Assembly (NCBI RefSeq): GCF_019649055.1
Contig: NW_026570281.1
Span: 806,001-870,000 of the forward strand
Source: Paramacrobiotus metropolitanus
Lineage: Eukaryota; Tardigrada; Eutardigrada; Parachela; Macrobiotidae
DNA: 64,000 bases
Direction of reading: 5' to 3'
Position 1 is the stretch's first letter. Each line of letters starts with the position of its first letter. Shown piece by piece: positions 48,709-59,400 of the stretch. A program made the position numbers and the translations under genes. Under the pieces are notes generated by a model that searched no databases, was not told where the DNA came from, and saw only the letters and a program-made list of their open reading frames with translations.

Positions 48709-51164
48709 TCAGTGCTTCTTTCGCGCAGCCGGTTTCTTTTCCTGCTGAGCCATCTTCTCGTGGTGCGCCTTTTCCCGTTCCGCTTCCAGATCAGCTGCTT
48801 TCAGTCGCGCCACCTCCGCCAGCCGGGCGCGCTCTAGCAGCTCCATGTTAGCGTCTTTCAGCTGTGCATTCGTAATAAAGTGTTCGTTGAACACCGGCGT
48901 GGAGCGGCGACGCAGCGGCCCGCTGTCAAAAAGGACGCGGTTGTTGACCGCCGGGAGTTTCCGCTGCCGGTACTCCAGGTACCCGGGATCGTCAACCAGC
49001 TGCCGCAAAGCGCCCCATTCCCGGTGGAAATATTTACACTGCTCCACCACCCTCTGGAGGCTGGACACGGTGAGGTCCAGGAGACCCTCCAGCCCCGGGT
49101 GCTCCCGGAGGTACTGCGTATTTGTGGTAGTGTTATCCAACTGGGCGACGCGCTGGTTCAGAGCGAAGAGGATCTCCATAAATGAAGTGAACTCGTTGAC
49201 GTTTTCCTGCTGCTCATGAATGACTGCCTGGGCGGCGTCTGACTGGGTCTGGAAGTCCTCCTGGAGGCGGTCGACTGTTCGGAGGAGAGTGTCATGCCGG
49301 GCGCCACTGCGCGCCTCCAGCATCTGGCGTTCGCGCTGGAACATGTCGAATTCTGGACGAAGTACGGTGCGAAGGAGGTGGTCGAGGCGGGCGGTGCTGC
49401 TGTCCAGGGACTGCGCCTGACGCACCTGCCCTCGGAACACCTGCACCAGCTCGCGGGCATTACCGGCCTTAGTCAGGTCTAGAAGAGTAGCAAAGGTGCG
49501 TTGCAGCTCGGTGTGGGTGGGCAAAAGGGTGTCCGGAGGCCGCTTACTCCCAGGGCGGTTGCGTATAGCGCTCAGGGCGTGCGGGAACGGTTTGATGATG
49601 GGGTCACAGCGGAGGGGGCAGGCATTGGCGCTGCTTTTGAGGGTGGCGTTCAAGGTTACCAGCTGCTCCATACATTGCCGACAGATGGCCTTGTGCTCCT
49701 CCAGCGCCGCTTGCACATCCCGCAGCATGGCGTCGCGGATGCGCTCGCTCCTGCGCATTTCTTCGCTGGTGCTGGCGAAGGACTTTTCCGCGCGCTCCTT
49801 GGCCCGCGACGATTCGGCGAAGACGTTAGCCAAATAGGTCATCTCCTTTTCCTGCAGTCGGATTCGTTCCTACATGTGAATTGCATGGCACTTCACAGAG
49901 GTCACTCAGGATATACAATTTTAACACGGTAAGGAGCAAAATTAAGGCAGGAATACCTACACTGCATGCAAGTCTTCAAAGGTCACACAAAAATTACCTC
50001 CAAGTTAATCAGTGTACTCTCGAAGCGGTTGGCGTCCTCGCCGAGATATCCGCGGACCCGACCCAGTTTCCGTCCCATGTCGGCCATGAGGTCGACGTAC
50101 ACCAGCGTCCCGTTGATGCCTTCAATCATCTGGCGTGTCTCCCGGGCCAGCCGATTTAGCACCGTATTGCTGGTGTCGGCCTTGAACGCCGTTTCGCCCG
50201 CTTCCCGTTTCTCCCGCTCCAGACTCTCCAGACGCTCACGGGCCAGCCGCTCTTTGATCGCCTGCTTCCGGGTCTGCAGTCGCCGGTACGTCTGCGCATC
50301 CTAAACGCTGCATTGGATTATATTATTTCATCAGTTACTGCCACTCCGCCACATTCCATGTGGAAAACATTACAGGCTCTGAGGTTATATATACTCGTAG
50401 TTACAGGCCAAATGGCCAAAGCATCAGAATGGTCGACTCCTATTAGAAATATTTCGTTTTACGTTTGCTTTCGTTTTATAATTTTGTAAATTTAAATTAT
50501 AAATTATATCCAATAAACTTTTATAAAGTTCCACAAAAGTACTTATTCAAACTTATTAACTACGAGCTAATCACTTATTAGTATGAGGGCGTCAAGTCGG
50601 TTGCAGTAACCGTAAGATTATTGCGCTCTTCAGCGTAACCCCGCCAAAGTTACCGGTAATACTAAAAAACAGCTGCACCGGCACAGACATAAAATCGAGA
50701 ATGAATGTGGCATCTGAATGAAATTTCTTATCTACCATACGTGATGAATATCATTATATTATCAGGATCGGTTTATAAATAGGAAGTCTTACTAGCTTCC
50801 TGCGCAGATACATGATCTTTTTCTTCAGCACACTCTTTGCTTCCGGCACGGTCATGCGACCATAAGCCAGCGCCTCCTGTTGTCCGCGCCCGAAGCGGAC
50901 GAACATATCGCGGAGAAAGCCGGTATCGTCGGTCTCCGTGGAGTGGATGGCCGCCTGGGCGGCATCCCGGCGTTGCACCAGTGCGGCCACATCGCGGCTG
51001 AACTGAGCGGTGCCGGTGCGGCAGTGCTCGTCGAACAGACGCCCATCGTACTCCACCACGTGCAGTACCAGCCGGGAATGCTCTAGTTCCTCAATCAGTT
51101 GCTCCGGTTGGATGCCGGGCTCGTCCGACTCCGCGGTCGGGTCGGTTGGCTCCTGTAGCTGCAT
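48709..51164 (-). CDS. ODAD3: outer dynein arm docking complex subunit, ODAD3/CCDC151-like
   Basis: Coding exons complement(48709-49869, 49998-50300, 50793-51164) give 611 residues (about 595 in human ODAD3). The protein is almost entirely coiled coil, rich in Arg, Glu and Leu. Three stretches line up with ODAD3 as I remember it: GYLGEDANRFESTLINLEER with the following spaced Glu and Ala residues (the family's paired-helix centre), the segment around TFATLLDLTKAGNARELVQV, and the C-terminal LEYRQRKLPAVNNRVLFDSG, comparable to the family's LPxYNTRI block. ODAD3 anchors outer dynein arms on axonemal doublet microtubules. In this animal a role in sperm or other motile cilia is the natural inference. 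The C terminus is a Lys-rich tail (EKKPAARKKH). Both introns are phase 0. ATG 51164 was taken as the start. Confidence 0.8.
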
Positions 51165-51882
51165 GCCGGGAGAAGGTTACATTGTTGTGGGGGATGTCAG
51201 CTTGTCAACCGGCTTTAACTGGTGTTATTGTGGTATTCTGCATTTTATGCCAACGGCTAACGGTCAAAATGTATGACAGTACTAGTACTAAAAGCACCTT
51301 CAAAATGCCGGTTAAATGTTTAGAAACACATACATACTCAAGTGTACACAATAATTGTTGACTTGTTGTATTACGTTGCTATCCAATTAAGTTTACCGGA
51401 TGTATGTACTGGTAGAATCATTATTCACAGTATTAATACAATAATCATTATTCACAGTATTAAAATATGATGGCCATGCACACACAACAGTTATGCACCG
51501 TATTCAGTGTTCATATACGGTACTTACAAATTTACAACTGTAATTAATTAATAAGTCTTCATTACCTACGGACTTTGTATTAGGCGCAGGACATAAAGTA
51601 GCCATATGACGCATATGAAAGGAATAGACCGTACACTGTAAAGGATTCTGATACGGAGTATAATCATACCCAAGAAAATTGTTGTTGTTTGTTGAACAAC
51701 TCTGACCTCCTATCCAATAAGACGCTTAACCAAGGGAACACATACGTACTGTACTGCAAATCATGGACGCCAACTCGATATATCAGTTTATTTAAAAACA
51801 ACACCAGAATTAATTTTGCTCTCAGGCATTCTCGCAAACACAACCACAAGAATATTTTCTGGCAGCAACAATGCACACACAT
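51165..51882. other. intergenic region between ODAD3-like and PES1
   Basis: About 720 AT-rich bases upstream of the ODAD3-like start and downstream of the PES1 stop, both on the minus strand. It includes a short direct repeat, listed separately. No gene was seen. Confidence 0.5.
51416..51463. repeat. 21-base direct repeat, 27-base period
   Basis: AATCATTATTCACAGTATTA plus A occurs at 51416-51436 and again at 51443-51463, identical, separated by six bases. Confidence 0.85.
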
Positions 51883-54800
51883 CTATTTTTTGCCGGTTTT
51901 CTGCTCAATGGCTTTGCGTTTCTCCTGCAGCCGTCGGACTTCTTTGTTCTGCTGCTTCTTGGAGTGCATGATCTTCTCGTAGAGATGCCGTTGCTTTTTG
52001 CCCATCATCATCACCGATAACTTCTTCTCCTCCGCCGCCTCTAACTGCGCCGTCCGCTCAGCCTCCTCGCGCTTTGCTATGCCGCGTTTTACCGCCATCT
52101 ACCGTTCCAAAACACTCAGCTACCATAAACGACTCCAAAAGCAACTGGATAATAAGCAATGCGCTCACACTGACCTCAGGTTTTTCTTGGTTGGTCGGTG
52201 GCTTCTTTTTGCCCTTGGATTTCTTCGGGGATGTTTCGTCGTCGGCATCTTCGTCTTCCGAATCGCTGGGCTTTTCTTCCCCGGCATCCAGTCCTACAGA
52301 ACAGTTCAGGTTTTTGAAAGTTTGGCCCGGTAAATATTTGAATCAAATTACTGTTTGCGTTACGAAAATGATAAAGCTACTAAAAAGGCTGACAGCCAAA
52401 CAAGGGTTTTTGTGCCAATGAACTACAGTCTGACTCAATTCAGCAAAACAGAAATGCAGCAAACAAACCGATATCGGGCAGACGCTGAGTGGCCGCCGGT
52501 AGTATGATGGGCTCCTTGATGGGCTGGTAGCGGGAGTTATCGGCAAAAGGTGACAGGTGAGGCGGCAATTTCTGACCAACGAAGTATGGCTCCACCGGCA
52601 ACAGTTCGCGGGCGTTGATAGAATCGAACACCCACTGCGGCTGCACGTAATGTCTATTAAAAAAAGGCAAGATTATGCGGGAGCAAGGCAGCCATCCACA
52701 CTCGACAACCACTTCCAAAAACTTCCATAAAAAATAATCTCGCAAAAAAAAATAAATAATAATTTCAGTTTTCCACAATTAATTAAATTTAATTTCTTGC
52801 AATTCTATTTATTCACAGAATTAAACAACAGGCATCAAGAAATATCGCACCATAAAACCAAACCGGTTCGCAAAAAAGGCAATTATTGGGTCAACAACAA
52901 TCCTTGCAGAAACACTGTGTCAAGTAGGGTTGAAATTCATGAGGTTCAAACCCAGTTTTGAAAGGAAATGAAATGAAACGTGAGATGAAAAGAAATGAAA
53001 TGAAACGTGAAATAAAATTATTTAAAAAAATTGATTATTTTAGTAATATTAATTATCACACTTTAATAACTTTTTCTGCTGTATCAAATATTTGTTTCCA
53101 AAATATCATTAGCAAATCAAGATATGGTTATCGCCACTCCCAAAAACGGTTCGAGATTACAAAATGTCTATACTTTATGCTCAACCGCAAAACCAATAAG
53201 TAAGAGTTTAAACCTGTCGCTTTTGGTTTTATCGTATCTCTAGAGATTCTGCACTGATTGTGTTAAACATACCGTTCCAAAAAGATTTATTTTTGTATTT
53301 GCCATAAGTTCATAAAATTTGGGGTACCTAGTTGTTATAAGCAGGAAGCGAAGTCAGATTATTTTACTAAGTGCTAGTGGCGTTTGCTACTTGCCATCTG
53401 CGGATGTCCAACGATCGAATTAGAAACAGTTAAACTGTAAACATACTCGCTAATACGTATACCGGTGGATAAATCGCGTTTACACGAAAAGCAGTCAAAC
53501 CTGGGCCAGGTTTTATAACTTTTTACACAAAATTTTATGAAACATGTTAATTTCATGCGGTATCGTCGTATTTCAAGTGATTCCACAATTTCACGATTTC
53601 TTTCATTTCACGTTTCATTTCATTTCCTTTTCACATTTCACGGGAGGGTCCGCATGATTATGAAATGATTTGAAATGAAACATGAAAGATGAAATGCATG
53701 AAATCATGATTTCAACCCTAGTGTCAAGTAGGTATTCAAAAAACGTTGAAGGTCATGCTGATCAATGCAGTCGCGATGCAGACAAATGCCCACACCATAT
53801 CCCGCAACATACCCGTTGAGCACCTGCTGGCGACGCTCCACCGGTCGATCGACAATCTGATAATTAATGGTTTGATCGTCCTCCGCGAATGTCGCCCCGA
53901 ATGCCGTCGTGCGATCCCAGGAGCATTCCCCTCCACATGATCTGCAACCGAGATGCACCAGCCACATTAAACCATATTTAAACAAACGTCCGTCTTTTGC
54001 CAACCTGATCGCAAACACGAGGGTTTCGCGCGGCACTTCGCGGTTAAGAAAGAATTTCATCCCGGCGAACAGTTTCTGAAGTCTACGGGTCTTCTCGAAT
54101 TCCTTGCGGGTCGCTTCCGCAGCAGCCATATCGGTCTCCTGATAAAAAGACCTGTTTTTCTAACCACAAAAGATAATGTAATAAAACTTGTACCGTTGTG
54201 GCGGGGAATTCGTCCAAGGCGGCATCGTCTTCGATGCCCGACGCTGAACTCAAAAGCGTCTGATTCAGTGCAAAAATACGCTGCAAAATAACAAATGCCT
54301 GATAGATATAACTTAGTTCTGTAAACGAGGCAACAAATTCAACAAGCCATTCACCTCTCTGAAGTTTTCTTCAACGTTAACCAAATCCCGATCATCCGCA
54401 CGATTGACATCGTCCTCTCCCGCAATCTGTACAAAACCGTTCGATTTGTCAATAAGATTGCGGGCGAACAGACTCATTCGCCCACCTTGGGTGGATAGTT
54501 GAGATTGAGCTGAGTGAACAAGTGGAAATTGACGAATCCCAGCATGGTGACGTAGAATTCGGTGAAGGTCAGCATGATCTTGAAGTCAACATCGGCTGGC
54601 TGGTGGCTGGGCAGAGCGTGCGGTGTTATCCAAGTGACGGTCTGGCCCTGGATGTCCGCCTGGTAGTATACGCCCTTGATGGACACAAACACCTTCCGCA
54701 GCGCTTTGGCCGCCATCACGTAGTGCATGAACTCCACTGCAAGGCACACATTAACAGGAATCCGACTAATTGTAAGTATACGCCATTAGAAATGTAAAAA

Positions 54801-56113
54801 GCACCGTGCAGTACACAAACGAAGCCAAAACGTTTCTGAAAAACAGCTAGTGAGATTTTAAACGGAGCAAAAAACTGCAACTAAATCCGCTTTTATGCTG
54901 CGCCAGGTTGAACGTACAGCAACTCTACCACTACTGACTACAATACTCCAGTCAATAATGTCAATTATATTCTGCATACGCATTAACAAGAGTAGGGGAT
55001 TCTCTGCCTGAGAAGCTGTCTACGCAATAAAAATAAACTGTTTCCCGCTTTGGTTTTACTAAAATAATTTTTACACATAACAACCAATACAACTTTTTTA
55101 AATTAATTCAGCCCGGTTATGCCGGCATTCTATGCAGCCTTTACCGGTTAAACGGCGACATAGCCTGACAATTCTTTCCGGTGTGCTTCGCGATTTGGGA
55201 AATGTGGCGAACAAGAAGCACATGGACAAGCAGTCGTCCAGGTCTCTCACGGCGTCCACAAAACTTGGATACCTTCAAAAAGTAAGATTTTCATTTTAGC
55301 CGCAACTTCGTGTGCAACTTACGGTAATAATAAAAAAATGGAAAACCGAAGCATTTTTCCACGAAAGAATTTAAATTACACTTTGATTATTTAAATTATT
55401 AAAACAACGCCACATGAGGGTTACTCTAATGAAACAGAAAACGTTCATGGCATAGGCATTACTATTAGGCAATTTACAACTGCGTATGTAATCATCAGCT
55501 GAGAATGCGCACCTTTCCTTGACAATATGATCCAATTTATAAACCGGTTTATTCCGTTTCAATCGGGCTGCCGACTCGCCATCCTTATAAACTTCTGCTT
55601 TTTTCAACTTTTTGATGAAAACCTGCAAAAAAGCACCCTTTCCACAAAACTTCCAGGGGACGCGACGCACAAAACGAGCACCTTAAAATCGCGGAATTTC
55701 TGAATAATGGGATCATGCGCCAGATACTGGATGTCCTTGAGGAAGTAAAAGGTCTTCACGCCGGTGCTTCCCTTGTTGGCCTTCTTTTTATTACGCGGCT
55801 CGTTAGGATAGACGCCCTTGAGGATGCACAGGCGCCTAAAAAGCAGATCAAGAACTCAGTAGGGTTCGCCGATTTCTGCACAGCCATGACTACGACTAGC
55901 AGCCTAACACAGAATAGTAAAGTGGTTAGCGCACCTAAAGTCTTTCAAGGATATTTGAAGGCGTTTCACCGCCTGCGATCGGGAGATGTATTGAGTGGCC
56001 GTTCCCGCGGCGAACTACGAGAGCCCAAAAATGAAGAATATCGTAGGCAAACTGACGTACAGATACTTTCAGAACTGGCGAAATCGGCTCACCTTCTTCT
56101 TCATCTTCCCCAT
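51883..56113 (-). CDS. PES1: pescadillo homolog
   Basis: PES1 is the nucleolar scaffold of the PeBoW complex (with BOP1 and WDR12) needed for 60S maturation and ITS2 processing. Exons complement(51883-52098, 52175-52293, 52469-52653, 53813-53941, 54005-54138, 54194-54280, 54355-54426, 54486-54736, 55145-55272, 55513-55622, 55682-55835, 55935-56014, 56093-56113) give 561 residues (588 in human). The N-terminal pescadillo domain shows [60 protein letters not shown] and [20 protein letters not shown]. The BRCT domain runs from [17 protein letters not shown] through [14 protein letters not shown] and [20 protein letters not shown] to LPPHLSPF. The C terminus has an acidic-then-basic linker and a basic coiled coil ([20 protein letters not shown]). 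One 1.16-kb intron holds a mobile element. The gene is head to head with DIS3. Confidence 0.97.
52925..53720. mobile_element. non-autonomous hAT-like element in a PES1 intron
   Basis: This 796-base element begins TAGGGTTGAAATTCATGA and ends TCATGATTTCAACCCTA, so its termini are inverted repeats that differ by a one-base indel. It is flanked by identical 8-base copies GTGTCAAG at 52917-52924 and 53721-53728. An 8-base target duplication with (C/T)AGGG termini is the hallmark of hAT-superfamily transposons. Subterminal motifs GAAATGAAATGAAACGTGA occur twice at the left end, with related inverted copies (TTTCATTTCACGTTTCATTT) at the right end. The longest frames inside (81 and 70 codons) show no transposase features, so it must have been mobilised in trans. 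It lies between exons ending 53813 and starting 52653, leaving the PES1 splice sites intact. Confidence 0.85.
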
Positions 56114-56401
56114 TTTGCGCTCGCCGGACGTTCAATCAATGCTACCTAATGAATCCTGCAGGTAAAAGAATTTCCGAAACACCAGATTCAGAAGAAAAAT
56201 AAAAAAAACTCAAGAAACCTGAAAGTTTTATTACTGTTAACTGTGGCATTTTTTTACAGGACCAAAAATGCAGATGATCGGTGACTAGCGGCTGCCTTCC
56301 CAGGTAGTTAACGGCAGTAGTCACCGAATGCAAATTCCATACTTCACCCGAGCAGCAGTTGTATTAAGTTTCGATCTGCTTTCCGGTTGTATCTGACGAT
56401 C
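56114..56401. promoter_or_regulatory. divergent promoter region of PES1 and DIS3
   Basis: Only 288 bases separate the PES1 start (56113, minus) from the DIS3 first ATG (56402, plus). It must contain both transcription starts and presumably shared control elements. No consensus TATA pair stands out. Confidence 0.7.
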
Positions 56402-59400
56402 ATGTCGGCGGCCGCAAAATGCGAGTAAGTAGAACTGAAACTGCCTGTAATTTCACACGTCGTAATGACTGCGTTTGCGCTGTGACACAGTGACTTTCTT
56501 CTTTTCAGTGCATCAGGATTTTCGAAGAGTTTAAAAATCCCAAGACCATTGCAGCCCTTAACAGCACTGGGATTCGCTCAGCGGTTGTGGTTGTGTCTGT
56601 CTCTTTTGTGTCGGTTAGAGCCGAAGCAGTTGAAGTTTGTCAGTTTGTGCTGCAACTCACCGTCAGTGCGAAGAATGGGTCCCCGTGAGCCAGCACGCCA
56701 AGTGGTCTTTATCCGCAAAACCAACGACGGCAATGTCCAGCGTTTGGTCCGCGAGCGCTATCTGCGCAGCGATCTACCCTGTGGGAGTCCGCAGTGTCGG
56801 GTCTGTCCGCCAGCTCCCGGTCACAAATTGCACTCGCAGCCCAATATCGGAGTGTCCACTCAGTTCCCGCAGGCGCATTACACGGTGCCCACGCTGGAAG
56901 TCGTCATGAATCAGGTTCACGAATTACGAAAATTTTGTTTGAATTCTGAGTAATTTTTCGTTTAAGCGTTTTTAACGAATGTTTCAACTGCGTTGGCCGT
57001 TGCAGAGACGATGGTTAACCAAAAATAATTAATATCAGCTGATTATTACATGCAATAGTTGTCAAAATCTGTAACTTGCAGTTACTTACTTATCAGTTAG
57101 TTGATTAATCGTACCAAAATTGATCACTTGCCAATTCGGTATTTTGACTGCTTTAAACCGTTTATTGTAATTGTGCATGTGATTCTAGATGGCCTTTCTG
57201 GAGCATCCTGATGTCAAAAATATTTTAATTATGTCCACTGTCGCTGAAGAAGTAGGTATCACTTTAATGATTTCATCTGCTAAATTCATGGGATCACTTC
57301 AATTTTTGCTAAATACTTCATGATTTATTTACCGTGTTCTGTTAACAGTTAACTTGTCTAGGTGGAAAGACTGAATTTTCCCATATTTGAGCGATTAAAA
57401 GCGCTTCATACGAATCCTTCCAAGCACGTGTTTTGCTTTGCCAATGAATACCACAAGTAAATTATTCGGCTTAATTCAGTGTTTTTTCAAGGTAGTGCAA
57501 GCAAAATTTTTTGTCCACCGATAATGAAAGGATGCTTCTTAAACAGGGAATGTTTCGTGGAGAGGATAGCCAAAGAAACGAAGGAGGAGCGGGATCAGCG
57601 CGCCGTGTGTGTCGCTGCCAAATGGCACGGTGACCACCTCAGCCAGCAACACGCTGCCAAGTCGAGCACACCTGTTGCTGTGGTGTTGGCCAGTTCGCCG
57701 AAAGAATTATCGCTGGCAGCATCCGTTGGTGCGCCGGCAGTTTTAAGTAAGTACATCGGTAAGTTTCATTGAGTTAATGATATCCTGTAACGTATGATGT
57801 CGTTGCAGTATATGACTATGTTGTCTCGTTGAAAGCGTCCGAGCCGCTTGTGGATTTATTGGCCAAACCACCTAGCACAGATGTAAGCTTTTTCATGCTC
57901 TTTTCCGATGTATTATTTTTTCTTATTTTCTCTGCAGCGTAAGGGAGTATTTATTTTCTTATGCCTGGAATTTCGTCTGCCTGCTTGTTCAATTTTGCCG
58001 TGCTTGCAGGAGGAAAAGGACAGCATATTTTACTACCCACCTCACCTGAAATTATCAGTTATCCAGAGTGGCTTGAAATCCGGTACTTACTATCAAGGAA
58101 AATTTCATGCTTCGCGCGAAAACTACCTGGAAGCGCAGGTGTCCGTGGAGGGCCGGGATCAGTTCGTAAGTCGGTTGCCGCTGTTAAATATACAGTCGTT
58201 TGATGGGCGGACTTTGGTGACAGGTGCTGATTCAAGGCCATGCCCATCTCAACCGCGCCGTCAATGACGATATCGTAGCCATTGAGATTTTCCCAGAGGA
58301 CAAATGGTCAGCGCCTTCTAATCTCGTTATCGAGGAGGCAGCTGATACGGAAGTCCCGGAAGGTGAGGAAGAGGATGAAGTGGAGGAAGACAAATCTGCA
58401 AAGAAACTCCAGGATGAGGTGAGTTCTTTATGAGAGAAAAGGGCATTCACTTTGTGTGTTGGCTGATTACGCTTTGAAACAAAAAAGAGAAAGTTTGGTA
58501 AAAAATTACCTTAATTTTGTGTTTTACTTACGAATAAATTACCTGCATTCTTCTGGGAAATTACATGAAAATACTGGATGTGAAAAAATTTTAGTAACAT
58601 CCGTTCAAGATTCGTTGTCATGTTAGTAATGCACGAGACTTAGTTTGCCACGTTTGTATTACATTTTAATTATAATGTGCTGTTTATGGGCTTGTGTCAC
58701 CGTTTTTTTGACTCCGGTTATTCACTTGTATTTGGTGTGATTTATGCTCTGCGATTTTGAACACATGAGACACTGAGAAACTATGAGAACGCATGGTTTT
58801 AATGACAGATGGAAAAGAAACTCCGACAAGAAGTAGCGAAAAAGGATCGACAACCGACGGGCCGCGTTGTGGGCATCATTAAGCGTAATTGGCGGACGTA
58901 CTGCGGCGTGCTTCGGCCGAAAATATCCAAAACGGTAACGTATCTAATGGCTGCTGATTTTCTTTTGGAGCGCTTACACCGGGATTGCAAGTGTTCCGCT
59001 GTACTTTTACTGGTTGAAGATAATTCTGTGGTTATTACTCAACGTTTCCCGTGATAAGTTTCAAAATATTTTTGAATAATGTTGTTGACATTTAACGAAA
59101 AACTCTCTAACCGAGCTTTAATGGTAGTGCTTGTACTGTACCCTGTTTATGTGCTTTTGAAATTCTTACTGATTTGAACAAATGAGCTATTTTAAATTTC
59201 CAAAACGTCGAATTGATGATTGCATAACTTACCATGCCTTTTTCAGTCAACACGTTACGTGTTCGTCCCAGCCGACCGGCGGATTCCATTGGTTCGCGTG
59301 GAGACGCAGCAAGGGGAGGCGTTACAGGGCCAGCGAATAGTGGTAGCCCTAGACCAGTGGCCCCGCAGTTCCAAGATCCCCATCGGGCACTATGTGAAGA

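Noticed and set aside
49496-49932. plus-strand frames of 113-143 codons opposite the ODAD3-like gene
   Set aside because: These are complementary-strand shadows of a GC-rich coiled-coil exon with no family signal.
53704-54129. single 141-codon exon for PES1
   Set aside because: The frame is open by chance through a 63-base intron (53942-54004) and into the next intron. Comparison with pescadillo shows the insert and the tail are not part of the protein.
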